Shown here one piece after another: positions 48,266 to 57,025 of a stretch of 64,000 bases of DNA (its first letter is position 1; the number at the start of each line of letters is the position of its first letter). Location: contig NZ_LJSI01000054.1 in the NCBI RefSeq assembly GCF_001305295.1, forward strand, positions 1 through 64,000, read 5' to 3'. This DNA comes from Neptunomonas antarctica (GTDB lineage Bacteria > Pseudomonadota > Gammaproteobacteria > Pseudomonadales > Balneatricaceae). The position numbers and the translations under genes are program-made. The notes under the pieces are model-generated. The model saw only the letters and a list, made by a program, of their open reading frames with translations. It did not search any database and was not told the origin of the DNA.

Positions 48266-48451
48266 TCACTGAGAATAATGAAGCTTAATCCAGCCATCAC
48301 GTAGTACGTAAAGCCCCTGAGACTTTAAATAAGCATTGGATAATGCTTGGTTAATCCCCGGAGTTTTTGAACTGCGCCATGGGCCTTTACTAGTAATACC
48401 AGACGCAACAACGGCCTGAGCACGAACGCCCAGCCTCATCAGGCTTCTTAC
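48266..48451 (-). pseudogene. C-terminal remnant of a group II intron reverse transcriptase/maturase
   Basis: Read leftwards, 58 codons before the TGA at 48266 give LMRLGVRAQAVVASGITSKG, then PWRSSKTPGINQALSNAYLK and SQGLYVLRDGWIKLHYSQ. This is the maturase X-domain/C-terminal signature (SKGPWR-xx-TP, ALSNAYL-xxQGL) of intron-encoded proteins. Upstream (48452-48649) no reading frame continues, so only the last part of the protein remains. The remnant and the adjacent 3' RNA structure indicate a dead intron insertion. Confidence 0.75.
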
Positions 48452-48649
48452 TTAAGTAGTACACGGTTTTCGCTATTATCGCCTGTCAGCCATCCGAACT
48501 ATGCGGCTGATGCCTGCAAATGCGTCCGGTTTTTTCCAGACCAAACCTCGTGGTTAAGCCCTTGCCATTTGCTAGTCGTTAACATCTAATAACGACAAAA
48601 ATCGCTATCACGTGCAGCAACTTCCCCATGTAACCAACGTCAGCCAAAT

Positions 48650-49885
48650 ATGACCATGATTGAAATCAAACACCCACAAGATCTCACACGCTTACGCCGC
48701 CTTGCCCTGTCTTCACAAGGTTTGCTGCAGGCTCAGTCCTTTGGGCGTGGTTTGGCGGGGGCGCGTGAAGCGGTTAGTCACTTGGGTTATGTACAGCTCG
48801 ACACCATATCGGTGGTGGAGCGGGCACACCATCATGTGCTCTATTCCAGAGTGCCTGAGTTTACGCCTGCCATGACAAATCAATTGCTGCTCGATAAAGA
48901 TGTTTTTGAGTACTGGTCACATGCAGCGGCGCTTTTACCCATCGCTGATTTTCGCTTCTCTTTACCTTATAAATACTCTATTAAAAACGGCCAAACCCAT
49001 TGGTATAAAAACCCTGATCAAAAGCTTATGAGTGAGTTGTTAGCGCGCATAGCTTCAGATGGCCCGTTACGCTCGCGAGATTTAGAAACCAACACCACTA
49101 AGCCTGCAGGCTGGTGGGATTGGAAGCCTGCCAAAAAAGCACTCGAACAGCTGTATATGCAAGGCGATTTGATGGTCAGCAACCGCGAAGGTTTCCAAAA
49201 GACCTATGATCTGACCGAGCGGGTATTGCCATCTCACATAAGCTCCAACATGCCCAGCATAGAAGAATTTGCGGCGCACTTGCTCGATCAGCAGTTGCGC
49301 TGCCACGGGCTTGTATCGCTCAAAGGGCTGACTTACCTGCGCCGCAACGCCGAACTACGTAAAGCGGTAAAAGCCCTGGTCAACGAAAGGTTGGCACAGG
49401 GCACATTAGAGCAAGTACAAATCAGCAGTGGCGAGCTGTTTATTATGGAAACGGGTGCGCTCGAACGCCCTCTTCCTCGTTTAAGCAACCGCTTGTTGAT
49501 TGTTTCGCCCTTCGACAACAGTGTTATTCAGCGCGACCGGCTAAAAACACTGTTTCAATATAACTATCAGATCGAATGCTATGTGCCCGCGGCCAAACGT
49601 CAGTACGGCTACTTTTGTTTGCCTCTACTTTACCGGGGTGAATTTATGGGGCGGATGGATTGTAAAGCTCATCGCAAAACTCGTCATTTAGAGATCAAAT
49701 CGCTATTTTTGGAGTCGCTATTTTTAGAATCGCTCAATTTTGATGAGGATTCAGTCATTGCGTCATTTGTAGACGCCATGACAGAATTCAGTCATTTTCA
49801 ACAATGTGACTCAGTGTCTTTAATTCAGGCCCACCCACAGCACCTAACCCAACGTTTGCACAGTGCACTAAAATCTATAGGGTGA
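48650..49885 (+). CDS. ycaQ: YcaQ-family DNA cross-link glycosylase (winged helix)
   Basis: This 411-residue protein of the HTH_42/YcaQ (AlkX) family unhooks interstrand DNA cross-links. Features are FGRGLAGAREAVSHLGYVQL with the catalytic QLD (QxD) motif just after, HHHVLYSRVP and FEYWSHAAALLP. Three winged-helix repeats are followed by a C-terminal domain with CYVPAAKRQYGYFCLPLLYR. Near the C-terminus the segment SLFLESLFLESLNFDE comes from a 15-bp in-frame triplication (49700-49744). It appears monocistronic; the start at 48650 or at the second ATG (48656) is open. Confidence 0.92.
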   Translation: MTMIEIKHPQDLTRLRRLALSSQGLLQAQSFGRGLAGAREAVSHLGYVQLDTISVVERAHHHVLYSRVPEFTPAMTNQLLLDKDVFEYWSHAAALLPIADFRFSLPYKYSIKNGQTHWYKNPDQKLMSELLARIASDGPLRSRDLETNTTKPAGWWDWKPAKKALEQLYMQGDLMVSNREGFQKTYDLTERVLPSHISSNMPSIEEFAAHLLDQQLRCHGLVSLKGLTYLRRNAELRKAVKALVNERLAQGTLEQVQISSGELFIMETGALERPLPRLSNRLLIVSPFDNSVIQRDRLKTLFQYNYQIECYVPAAKRQYGYFCLPLLYRGEFMGRMDCKAHRKTRHLEIKSLFLESLFLESLNFDEDSVIASFVDAMTEFSHFQQCDSVSLIQAHPQHLTQRLHSALKSIG

Positions 49886-49887
49886 CA

Positions 49888-49936
49888 CCAAGATAAGGAG
49901 CTCAGATAAGAAGCCAAGATAAGACGCCAAGATAAG
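49888..49936 (+). repeat. Four 13-bp repeats with core AGATAAG
   Basis: AGATAAG occurs at 49891, 49904, 49917 and 49930, each exactly 13 bases apart, with a unit near CCAAGATAAGACG. It lies just downstream of ycaQ and upstream of the antiporter gene. Confidence 0.85.
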
Positions 49937-50149
49937 ACCTAGGCGGCGCTTAGTCTGAATCCATATTTTTAGCATAAAATAGAACAATCGTACTGGCCAT
50001 AACCTGTCCACTATGAAACTATCGTCGCTTACAGTGGACTTCACCAGCCTCCTGTCTGTCGAGAGTAATAGCCCCCTCGCCGACTGTCCTGGAACGCCTC
50101 ATCGGCATCAAGATCCATACGCTATTACCACACAGTACTACAAGGACAG

Positions 50150-51466
50150 ATGATGACTAGTGCACAATGGTTTCTGTTGATTGGCGGACTCCTGCTCACC
50201 ATGGGCTTGACTCCCTCGTTGATCAAACGCCTGCCGATCACCTCCGCGATTCTTTACCTCGCCGTCGGTTTTATTATCGGCCCCTCCCTGCTTAACGCCT
50301 TCCATTTCAACCCTCTGAAAGAAGCACCACTGCTGGAAGTGTTAACTGAAGTGGCAGTGCTGATCTCCCTGTTCGCTGCGGGTGTCAAGATGCCGGTCCC
50401 GTTCAGCCTTCCCCGCTGGCGCAGCCCCATCTTGCTGGCCTTTGGCGCCATGACGATCAGCGTTGCCCTGATGACCCTGTTCGGCCACTTCACACTCGGG
50501 CTTCCCTTGGGAGCGGCGTTGCTACTTGGTGCCATTCTGGCCCCCACCGATCCGGTATTAGCCACCGATGTGCAGATTCGCCATCCGGGCGATCACGACC
50601 GGTTGCGGTTCACCCTCACCTGCGAAGCCGGCATGAATGACGGTAGTGCCTTTCCGTTTGTCATGCTCGGCCTGGGCCTGCTGGGCCTGCACGATCTGGG
50701 GACGTATGGCGCACGCTGGATACTGGTAGACGTGCTCTGGGCGACCTCCGCCGGCATCCTGATCGGTGTGGTATTAGGCACTGCACTCGGTCGCCTGAGC
50801 ATGATGCTGCGTCGCCGCACGCATACCCATGATCTACTGGACGATTTTCTCGGTCTGGGATTGATCGCTACGGTATACGGGGTCAGCGAAATGGTCGAAG
50901 CATGGGGCTTTCTGGCGGTATTTTTCGCGGCGGTGGCGCTGCGCCATAGTGAGCACCGCTCCATGGCTCGTGAGGCAATTTTCGACAAGACCGACACAGA
51001 AACACAATCCATGGACGTTAACTCACCAACCGCCAGCGTCAGCGAGGGATCCCTGATCTTCAAGGAGCACCTGGAACGCCTTTCGGAGCTGGTCCTGATC
51101 CTGTTAGTGGGCGGCTCATTGTTCCTCGATTCATGGAGCTGGCGAGCCATCGCTACCGCGGGCTTCCTATTTATAGTAGCGCGTCCGCTCAGTGTGCTGA
51201 TCGGTCTATGGGCATCACGTACGCCTATGGACATCCGCGCCATGACCAGCTGGTTTGGGGTGCGCGGTATCGGCTCGCTCTATTATCTGATGTTCGCGAT
51301 CCAGCACGGCCTGCCCGAATCTCTGGCCCTGGAGCTGATCCACATTACCCTGATCGTAATCACCCTCTCGATTCTGGTTCATGGAATCAGTGTTAAGCCG
51401 CTGCTGAAACGCTTTGAAAGCCTGCGCAGACGCTCGCCACAAGCGACGCGCACGGAGAAAAAGTAA
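50150..51466 (+). CDS. CPA1-family Na+(K+)/H+ antiporter
   Basis: A 438-residue inner-membrane protein with about 12 helices. The CPA1 core motifs are APTDPVLATDVQI (first half) and CEAGMNDGSAFPFVMLGLGL (second half), with VRGIGSLYYLMFA near the C-terminus. It exports Na+ or K+ in exchange for protons and helps pH and salt tolerance. The gene has notably more G+C (38 of 60 in 50461-50520) than its neighbours, a sign of transfer from a high-G+C gammaproteobacterium. AAGGA lies just before its start. It is flanked by unrelated genes, with a 13-bp repeat array upstream. Confidence 0.93.
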   Translation: MMTSAQWFLLIGGLLLTMGLTPSLIKRLPITSAILYLAVGFIIGPSLLNAFHFNPLKEAPLLEVLTEVAVLISLFAAGVKMPVPFSLPRWRSPILLAFGAMTISVALMTLFGHFTLGLPLGAALLLGAILAPTDPVLATDVQIRHPGDHDRLRFTLTCEAGMNDGSAFPFVMLGLGLLGLHDLGTYGARWILVDVLWATSAGILIGVVLGTALGRLSMMLRRRTHTHDLLDDFLGLGLIATVYGVSEMVEAWGFLAVFFAAVALRHSEHRSMAREAIFDKTDTETQSMDVNSPTASVSEGSLIFKEHLERLSELVLILLVGGSLFLDSWSWRAIATAGFLFIVARPLSVLIGLWASRTPMDIRAMTSWFGVRGIGSLYYLMFAIQHGLPESLALELIHITLIVITLSILVHGISVKPLLKRFESLRRRSPQATRTEKK

Positions 51467-51522
51467 CGCGTGAATAGTGTTTATTAACTTACATTTTTAA
51501 AAATTTAGGGCTCGTTAACTGA

Positions 51523-51882
51523 ATGAAAAAGACCGATAAGAAAATTGAAAACGCTATCAGGCTAGCATTGACCGACGTTTGTGACGTGGCGCTTAACGAA
51601 GTGGGCGGATTTAAGTGGATCACCCATTTTGTAAACTACAACGCATTTCCAGCCTCTTTGTTGGTGGTGTGCGTATTCACGACCAACAGCGATTTATCAC
51701 ATGCGCTGAGTACACACCAGGATGATTTTTTACGCACACTCATAAGCAATAAATTAAGAGCTGCCAATATTCAGCTTAAAGATATTCACCCGCATGTGAA
51801 ATTTGATTCAGAAGAGGCCTGTGAATCCGCACATGCCGGAAACTGGCAGCAACGCTTTGCGTCCTCTTGTAAAAGCGATTGA
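51523..51882 (+). CDS. Conserved hypothetical protein, 119 residues
   Basis: A soluble protein whose KKTDKKIENAIRLALTDVCD start and GGFKWITHFVNYNAFPASLL block resemble conserved hypotheticals of pseudomonads that are sometimes (wrongly) labelled Fis-like regulators. No Fis HTH is seen. The last third is mixed helix and acidic loop (SNKLRAANIQLKDIHPHVKF). It starts 56 bases after the antiporter gene, same strand, but its composition is that of the host rather than the antiporter. Function unknown. Confidence 0.7.
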   Translation: MKKTDKKIENAIRLALTDVCDVALNEVGGFKWITHFVNYNAFPASLLVVCVFTTNSDLSHALSTHQDDFLRTLISNKLRAANIQLKDIHPHVKFDSEEACESAHAGNWQQRFASSCKSD

Positions 51883-52057
51883 AAATCCAAACCTAAAGAG
51901 GCTAAAATCCCGCGCTCTAAAAAGCTTTTATTTTCGGGAGCCGTACACGACAAAAGGCTTGTAGATTCTATTGGTATTGTGTGGGGTAATTGATTGAATA
52001 AAGATTACCTTTTCAGTGCGTATTCCCATGAGCGTTTCTTTAATAGGGTAAAGACCA

Positions 52058-53605
52058 ATGACGACAGATAAACAAGAACACCCCTCTCATGACCAGGATT
52101 TTCTGGCACCGGGTGACCGGCGCGACCCGGACTATAAAAACCGCCCTGATCCGACCTCTTCTCCCGTCAGTGGTTTACGCTTGGCGGGCTTAATCGGCGG
52201 CCCCATTGCGGCCATGATTATTCTGATGCTACCCGCACCTGAAGGCATGCCATTAGAAGCCTGGCGTTTGGTCGCTATGGCTGTCTGGATGGTCGCGTGG
52301 TGGTTGACCGAAGCGGTGCCTATTCCGGCAACGGCCCTGTTGCCCATGATCCTGATGCCGCTGTTAAGTATCGATAAGATGAAACCGGTTGCGGCCAATT
52401 ATGCTCACCCCTTGATTTACCTGTTCCTGGGTGGCTTCTTGCTAGCCGCAGCCATGCAACATGTGGGCTTACACCGTCGTATCGCGCTGAAGATCGTCAG
52501 CCGTATAGGCTCTTCGCCTTCAAGAATCATCTTAGGCTTTATGCTCGCGACTGCCTTTTTGTCGATGTGGATCTCCAACACAGCCACCACCATCATGATG
52601 TTCGCGGTCGGCTTATCAGTTATTGATTTTATTTCTAAACAAACCGAAGACAAAAAGGTAGTACGTAATTTTGGTGTGGCACTGATGCTCTCTATTGCCT
52701 ACAGCGCCTCAATCGGTGGCGTGGGCACGCTCATCGGAACGCCCCCTAACGCGCTGCTGGCCAGTTTTTTGCAAAGCACCTACAACATAGAAATCACTTT
52801 CTTTAACTGGATGCTGCTCGGCGTACCGGTCGTCGTTATCATGTTGCCCGCCACCTGGCTTATTCTGACAAAACTGCTATTTCCTTCACACCAAATTGCC
52901 ATCGAGGATCCGGGCAGCGTTGTCGAGCGTGAGCTAAAAGCACTGGGGATTATGTCGCGCGGCGAGAAGCTGGTCGGTATCGTTTTCCTTTGTGCGGCAC
53001 TGGGGTGGATTTTCCGTGGTGTATTAGTCGATCTAACGGGTTTACCGCTTGATGACACTATGATTGCGCTAATCGCCGCTATGGTGCTGTTTGCGGTGCC
53101 GATTTCACGATCAAAAGGAGAATTTGCGCTAGACTGGGAAGCGGCCAGAAATGTTCCCTGGGGTGTATTATTGCTGTTTGGAGGCGGCTTAGCGCTGGCT
53201 AGCGGTTTTAAATCCACAGGTTTGGCTGAATGGATTGGTAGCTCTGTTGCTGGTGTCGATATCAGCACGATTGCATTAGTTCTGCTAGTCACTGTCGTGA
53301 TCGTCTACCTGACCGAAATCACTTCTAATACAGCATCTACGGCCACCTTTTTACCGATACTCGCCGCCGTTGCTGTTGGCTTTGGGCTAGACCCGCGCAT
53401 CCTGACCATACCCGTAGCACTGGCAGCCTCAATGGCGTTTATGATGCCGGTTGCCACGCCACCCAATGCCATCGTTTTCTCCTACGAACAAATGGAGTTA
53501 CGCGATATGGTGCGGGCTGGTTTCTTACTGAACATCCTGGCCATTATCGTATCCTTCGGCCTGTTTATGTTGCTCGGGGAAATAGTCTTCGGCCTGGAGT
53601 TCTAG
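52058..53605 (+). CDS. SLC13/DASS-family sodium:dicarboxylate symporter
   Basis: A 515-residue inner-membrane protein with about 12 helices. The N-terminal cytoplasmic extension (about 1-50) is polar and Pro/Asp-rich. The two SNT motifs that bind sodium and substrate are visible: FLSMWISNTATTIMMFAVGL and TEITSNTASTATFLPILAAV. Other blocks are GVGTLIGTPPNALL and MPVATPPNAIVF. The substrate is probably a C4-dicarboxylate such as succinate or malate; sulfate is the alternative in this family. Monocistronic, with a REP-like palindrome downstream. Confidence 0.92.
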   Translation: MTTDKQEHPSHDQDFLAPGDRRDPDYKNRPDPTSSPVSGLRLAGLIGGPIAAMIILMLPAPEGMPLEAWRLVAMAVWMVAWWLTEAVPIPATALLPMILMPLLSIDKMKPVAANYAHPLIYLFLGGFLLAAAMQHVGLHRRIALKIVSRIGSSPSRIILGFMLATAFLSMWISNTATTIMMFAVGLSVIDFISKQTEDKKVVRNFGVALMLSIAYSASIGGVGTLIGTPPNALLASFLQSTYNIEITFFNWMLLGVPVVVIMLPATWLILTKLLFPSHQIAIEDPGSVVERELKALGIMSRGEKLVGIVFLCAALGWIFRGVLVDLTGLPLDDTMIALIAAMVLFAVPISRSKGEFALDWEAARNVPWGVLLLFGGGLALASGFKSTGLAEWIGSSVAGVDISTIALVLLVTVVIVYLTEITSNTASTATFLPILAAVAVGFGLDPRILTIPVALAASMAFMMPVATPPNAIVFSYEQMELRDMVRAGFLLNILAIIVSFGLFMLLGEIVFGLEF

Positions 53606-53664
53606 TCTCTACCTTTTAGCCCGGCTTTTTAACCGAGCTTTTAACCTGCCTTTTATTTGGCATA

Positions 53665-53698
53665 TCCGGATATCACTAGTAATAGCGATATCCGGAAT
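53665..53698 (+). repeat. REP-like palindrome, copy 1
   Basis: TCCGGATATC-N12-GATATCCGGA (53667-53698) is a perfect ten-pair hairpin. The loop segment TAGTAATAGC and the arms reappear with few changes at 54731-54761. Confidence 0.65.
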
Positions 53699-53706
53699 CC
53701 ATACCT

Positions 53707-53742
53707 GATCAACAAGCAGACCAACAAGCCGATCAACAGCCA
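53707..53742 (+). repeat. Three 12-bp direct repeats
   Basis: GATCAACAAGCA, GACCAACAAGCC and GATCAACAGCCA follow in tandem immediately after the REP-like palindrome. Confidence 0.7.
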
Positions 53743-53776
53743 AAGTATTTTCAATTAGTACTTGAAGGTTCCCTCG

Positions 53777-54616
53777 CTACTTCTGCGCACTGACCCCCAT
53801 GAGCCGATCGACCTTTTCTACGTTTTTGAAGCCAGCCGACTTGAGCCTGCGGATAACGCCATCGACAAAGCCACTTCCCTTCCTTATTACGTGCGGATTT
53901 CCGGTGTAATGAAACAGCCGTCCGTTGCGGCGCAGCACCCGAAAAATCTCGCTGTAAAACTCCTCGCTATACAGCTCCCCTGCCAGCGAAAATCGCGGCG
54001 GGTCGTGAATAACCGAATCGAAGGAGTTATTCAGCATGGTGCCTATCAGTTCATAGCTGCTGCCCTGAAGCTGAGTAATCCCCTCCTTTTCTAAATCGTT
54101 TGACCAGGGATTCTGGGCGCGGAGTGCCATCACCTCCGGACTCAGCTCGATGCTCAGCACCTCGCGTGCGCCCAGACGATGAGCCGCGATGGCCGCATAG
54201 CCTAATCCGCCGCAGCAGTCCAGCACCCGGTCACCCGTACGCACCGCCTGTTGCGCCATCTCGGAGGCGCTGATAAAGGGGTCAGTACCTTTGGAGATGT
54301 GCATCTTAACGCCGCTAATTTCAAGCAGCGGTGACCCAGCCGTAGGAACGAGCTTGTAGTAGCCTGCACTGCGGTCTTCCAGTGGATCCAGCTCGCCGTC
54401 ATGGCAGAGGAAGATCTTCTGGGTTTTTTTAACAATAAATTTGAGTTCATCGACAGAGAGCTGATTGGCTTCGTCGAGCATCAGGCCCTGGTCATTCAGG
54501 GAGAAATCCCGTTCCGAAATATTCAGGTCAGTTGAGAGCCGAACGCAGGAAAGCCCCTTAGCCAGAGCCTCTAGTGCCTGTTTGGCATTTTCAGCATGAA
54601 GGTAGTAGTTGGGCAT
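53777..54616 (-). CDS. Class I SAM-dependent methyltransferase
   Basis: A 279-residue protein with a Rossmann methyltransferase core. Motif I is VLDCCGGLGYAAIAAHRLGA, followed by VLSIELSPEVMALRAQNPW. The catalytic-like DPPRFSLAGELYSEEFYSEI and the final FKNVEKVDRLMGVSAQK come next. An N-terminal domain of about 100 residues with KIFLCHDGELDP precedes the core. DPPR resembles the DPPY/NPPF motif of N-methyltransferases acting on nucleic acid or protein, and overall the protein looks like archaeal-type spermidine-synthase-related enzymes. The substrate is not assignable. It is bordered by two REP-like palindromes. Confidence 0.8.
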   Translation of the reverse strand: MPNYYLHAENAKQALEALAKGLSCVRLSTDLNISERDFSLNDQGLMLDEANQLSVDELKFIVKKTQKIFLCHDGELDPLEDRSAGYYKLVPTAGSPLLEISGVKMHISKGTDPFISASEMAQQAVRTGDRVLDCCGGLGYAAIAAHRLGAREVLSIELSPEVMALRAQNPWSNDLEKEGITQLQGSSYELIGTMLNNSFDSVIHDPPRFSLAGELYSEEFYSEIFRVLRRNGRLFHYTGNPHVIRKGSGFVDGVIRRLKSAGFKNVEKVDRLMGVSAQK

Positions 54617-54730
54617 ATCGTTCGCTTATCTTATTGGATTTTCTGATCCGCACTATACCCTGTTTATGCTTCCTATATCCTAAATCAGGGAAAGATGACG
54701 GCAGTCTGGTGGACTTTTTAAATCAACTGA

Positions 54731-54761
54731 TCCGGGCATCGTTAATAATAGCGATGTCCGG
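54731..54761 (+). repeat. REP-like palindrome, copy 2
   Basis: CCGGGCATCG-N10-CGATGTCCGG (54732-54761) forms a ten-pair hairpin with one wobble. AATAGCGATGTCCGG matches copy 1 (AATAGCGATATCCGG) with one change. It sits between the divergent methyltransferase and the LysR gene end. Confidence 0.65.
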
Positions 54762-55643
54762 TTATAGATGTTCCCTCAGATAGTCGTGTATGAAATCACG
54801 TAAGCATCTCGCTTTGGCATTCAGTAAACGCCCCGTTGGCCACACGGCGAACAGGTCTCTATCAGGGCCTCTCCATTCAGGCAAGACCCGCTTTAGCTGT
54901 CCGCTTTCGATATGACTTTTTACTTCGCTCATCGGCAGTAATGCGATGCCGATTCCATCGCATGCGAGTTGGGTAATTAAGGAAACATCGTTCGATAACG
55001 TCGAAACGCGAGGGCGGTATTCATATTGCTGGCCTGTTTTTGAATTCACTAAATTCCATATAGACACGGCCTTTGTCGCAATCAAATGATGCCCCTTCAG
55101 GGCATCCAGACTTTCAGGCTCACCTTTATTTTTCAGGTAACCCGATGTCGCGACCAACACTGTTTGTAGTGTGCCGAGATGCTTTTGATATAAGGCTGAA
55201 TTTTGTTGCGGGCCGACACGCAACGCTAAGTCAGCCTTTGATAGCGCCATGTCTTCAATAACATTATTTAAACTTATCTCAAGCTGGATATCAGGATAAG
55301 TTTTGATAAAGCGCGACCACATGGGTTGTAGCAGGCCAATAGAAATACCTGTTGGGGCTAAAACTTTTAACTTTCCACTCATCTCATGCATATCAGCACG
55401 TAAGCTTCTCTGCGTCAGCTCCAGCTGTTCTACTAAATTTGCATACGCAAGATAATGCGCCTCTCCTTCAGGGGTTAACACAAACTGGCGTGCAGACCGG
55501 TGAACGAGTTGACACCCCAAGGAGCGCTCAAGTTTTTGCAGCTTTCTCGTCATCGTAGCGGCAGGTATACCTAGCTGTTGAGCTGCCGCTGCTAATCCGC
55601 GATGTTGAACGATATGAATAAATAAAACGATGTCGTCATACAT
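54762..55643 (-). CDS. LysR-family transcriptional regulator
   Basis: A 293-residue regulator with HTH MYDDIVLFIHIVQHRGLAAA, then LGIPAATMTRKLQKLERSLG. The effector domain contains GKLKVLAPTGISIGLLQPMW. The likely target is the divergent small DUF2798 gene 122 bases away, which is a common arrangement. LysR proteins of this subgroup (with pattern LVHRSARQFVLTPEGEAHY) often control drug or membrane-stress genes. Confidence 0.93.
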   Translation of the reverse strand: MYDDIVLFIHIVQHRGLAAAAQQLGIPAATMTRKLQKLERSLGCQLVHRSARQFVLTPEGEAHYLAYANLVEQLELTQRSLRADMHEMSGKLKVLAPTGISIGLLQPMWSRFIKTYPDIQLEISLNNVIEDMALSKADLALRVGPQQNSALYQKHLGTLQTVLVATSGYLKNKGEPESLDALKGHHLIATKAVSIWNLVNSKTGQQYEYRPRVSTLSNDVSLITQLACDGIGIALLPMSEVKSHIESGQLKRVLPEWRGPDRDLFAVWPTGRLLNAKARCLRDFIHDYLREHL

Positions 55644-55765
55644 AAATTACGATTTCATATTTGGAATTTAATGTTGATAACAACAGCATATATTCCATAT
55701 ATAAAAACATCTAGGATAGATTTACTTTTTTATAAGACCACTAACTACGTAACCTGAGAGTAAAA

Positions 55766-55975
55766 ATGAAACAAAGAATTATATTTGCCCTGTTAATGTC
55801 CTTCCTGCTATCAATACTGATGACGTGCTGGGTCACATGGATCAATCTGGGATGGACTCCTGGTTTTTACACTCAATGGCTACATGCTTTTACCCTTGCC
55901 TGGCCGGTAGCCGGGTTGATCGCATTCTTTGTAGGGCCCGAGATTTACAAACTATCAGCAAAGCTTGCCCGCTAA
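55766..55975 (+). CDS. DUF2798 small membrane protein
   Basis: A 69-residue two-helix membrane protein (FALLMSFLLSILMTCWVTWI and FTLAWPVAGLIAFFVGPEIY). The family DUF2798 is recognised by the length and by GPEIYKLSAKLA at the C-terminus. AACCTGAGAGT precedes the start. It is divergent from a LysR regulator, which probably controls it. Function unknown. Confidence 0.88.
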   Translation: MKQRIIFALLMSFLLSILMTCWVTWINLGWTPGFYTQWLHAFTLAWPVAGLIAFFVGPEIYKLSAKLAR

Positions 55976-56044
55976 GTTAGCGCTGCAAAGCGACGCTTTA
56001 GGCCAGCGACTGTTTATCCCTGTGCCGATGGCTTTCATCGGCCC

Positions 56045-56995
56045 CTAATATTGTTCTTTAGCGCCGCGCTGAAACAGCACAATACCAATCGCTACCAATA
56101 CACCCGCCAGGCCAAGATTTGGCGGTGCCATTTCGCCTAAGACAAACACAGACAATAAAGTACCACTGAGTGCAGCCACCGTGCCTATCTGGCTAAAGTA
56201 GACAGGGCCGGCAAGCTGCTGGAGCAAGAAGTAAAACAGGTAAAGGACAGTGAATATGGCAATTTCTAAGGCAAGTAACTGAATAGTTTCAGTAGATTCG
56301 AACAGTGCCTGCACCTGCCCTGCTTCGAGCACTAATACGAACGGCAGTAAAGTAATGGCACCTCCCAGCATCATCAACGCCGCGAGGAATACCGGAGACG
56401 CTCCTACAGGCCACCGTAATGTTCTATAGATATTTCCGCAGGCAATAACAACAGGCAACGACAGTACCAGAATAATCCAGCCTTGTGCTTCGCTGGCATC
56501 AGCACTCTTGGATGCAGCCAGAATGATGCCGCCGCTTAGCGCCAGCATGACACCGGAAAAACGTAATACCCGCAGCCTTTCCATGCGCAGCACTACCGCT
56601 AGCAGCCAGGTAATAAGAATAGGAAAAGCATAACTCAACGAGATAAACCCCGCGCCTACATGACGTATCGCCAAAAAGCCTAACGCATTGGGCAGTGCGA
56701 ACAGCACACCTGAAACGATGCCGTATTCAATCATGCGTCTATTTAATGCCATAGGGTGGCGTTTAATTGCAGATATAATGCAAAGCATCACACTCGCGCC
56801 CAACATAGATATCATCAGAAAAGTTAACAGAGGCGCGCCCGCTGTGGAGGCCAATTTACCCACCACTAAAGACAGTGCCAGAAAAGCGCCCACCAACAGC
56901 AGACAAGCAAATGCATATAAGCTGGCTCGGCTGTTTTGTTTACTCACTATTTGCTGATGTGATAGTGGGTTATTCAGATTTTTGCTAACCGGCAT
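56045..56995 (-). CDS. EamA/DMT-family transporter
   Basis: A 316-residue permease with ten helices in two EamA halves. Residues 1-20 (MPVSKNLNNPLSHQQIVSKQ) are polar; helices follow from ASLYAFACLLLVGAFLALSL to VYFSQIGTVAALSGTLLSVF. The start at 56995 is chosen because AGGAG lies just before it. The longer frame from 57124 would be read across the 15-bp repeat array and overlap the divergent marR start. The substrate is unknown; the adjoining marR suggests inducible export of a toxic compound. Confidence 0.9.
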   Translation of the reverse strand: MPVSKNLNNPLSHQQIVSKQNSRASLYAFACLLLVGAFLALSLVVGKLASTAGAPLLTFLMISMLGASVMLCIISAIKRHPMALNRRMIEYGIVSGVLFALPNALGFLAIRHVGAGFISLSYAFPILITWLLAVVLRMERLRVLRFSGVMLALSGGIILAASKSADASEAQGWIILVLSLPVVIACGNIYRTLRWPVGASPVFLAALMMLGGAITLLPFVLVLEAGQVQALFESTETIQLLALEIAIFTVLYLFYFLLQQLAGPVYFSQIGTVAALSGTLLSVFVLGEMAPPNLGLAGVLVAIGIVLFQRGAKEQY

Positions 56996-57025
56996 CGCGC
57001 TTCTCCTGTCGCGTGGTAATATATT

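Noticed and set aside
50254-51243. Long minus-strand frames inside the antiporter gene
   Set aside because: They are a by-product of high G+C in the real gene and read as Arg/Ser/Thr-rich sequence without domains.
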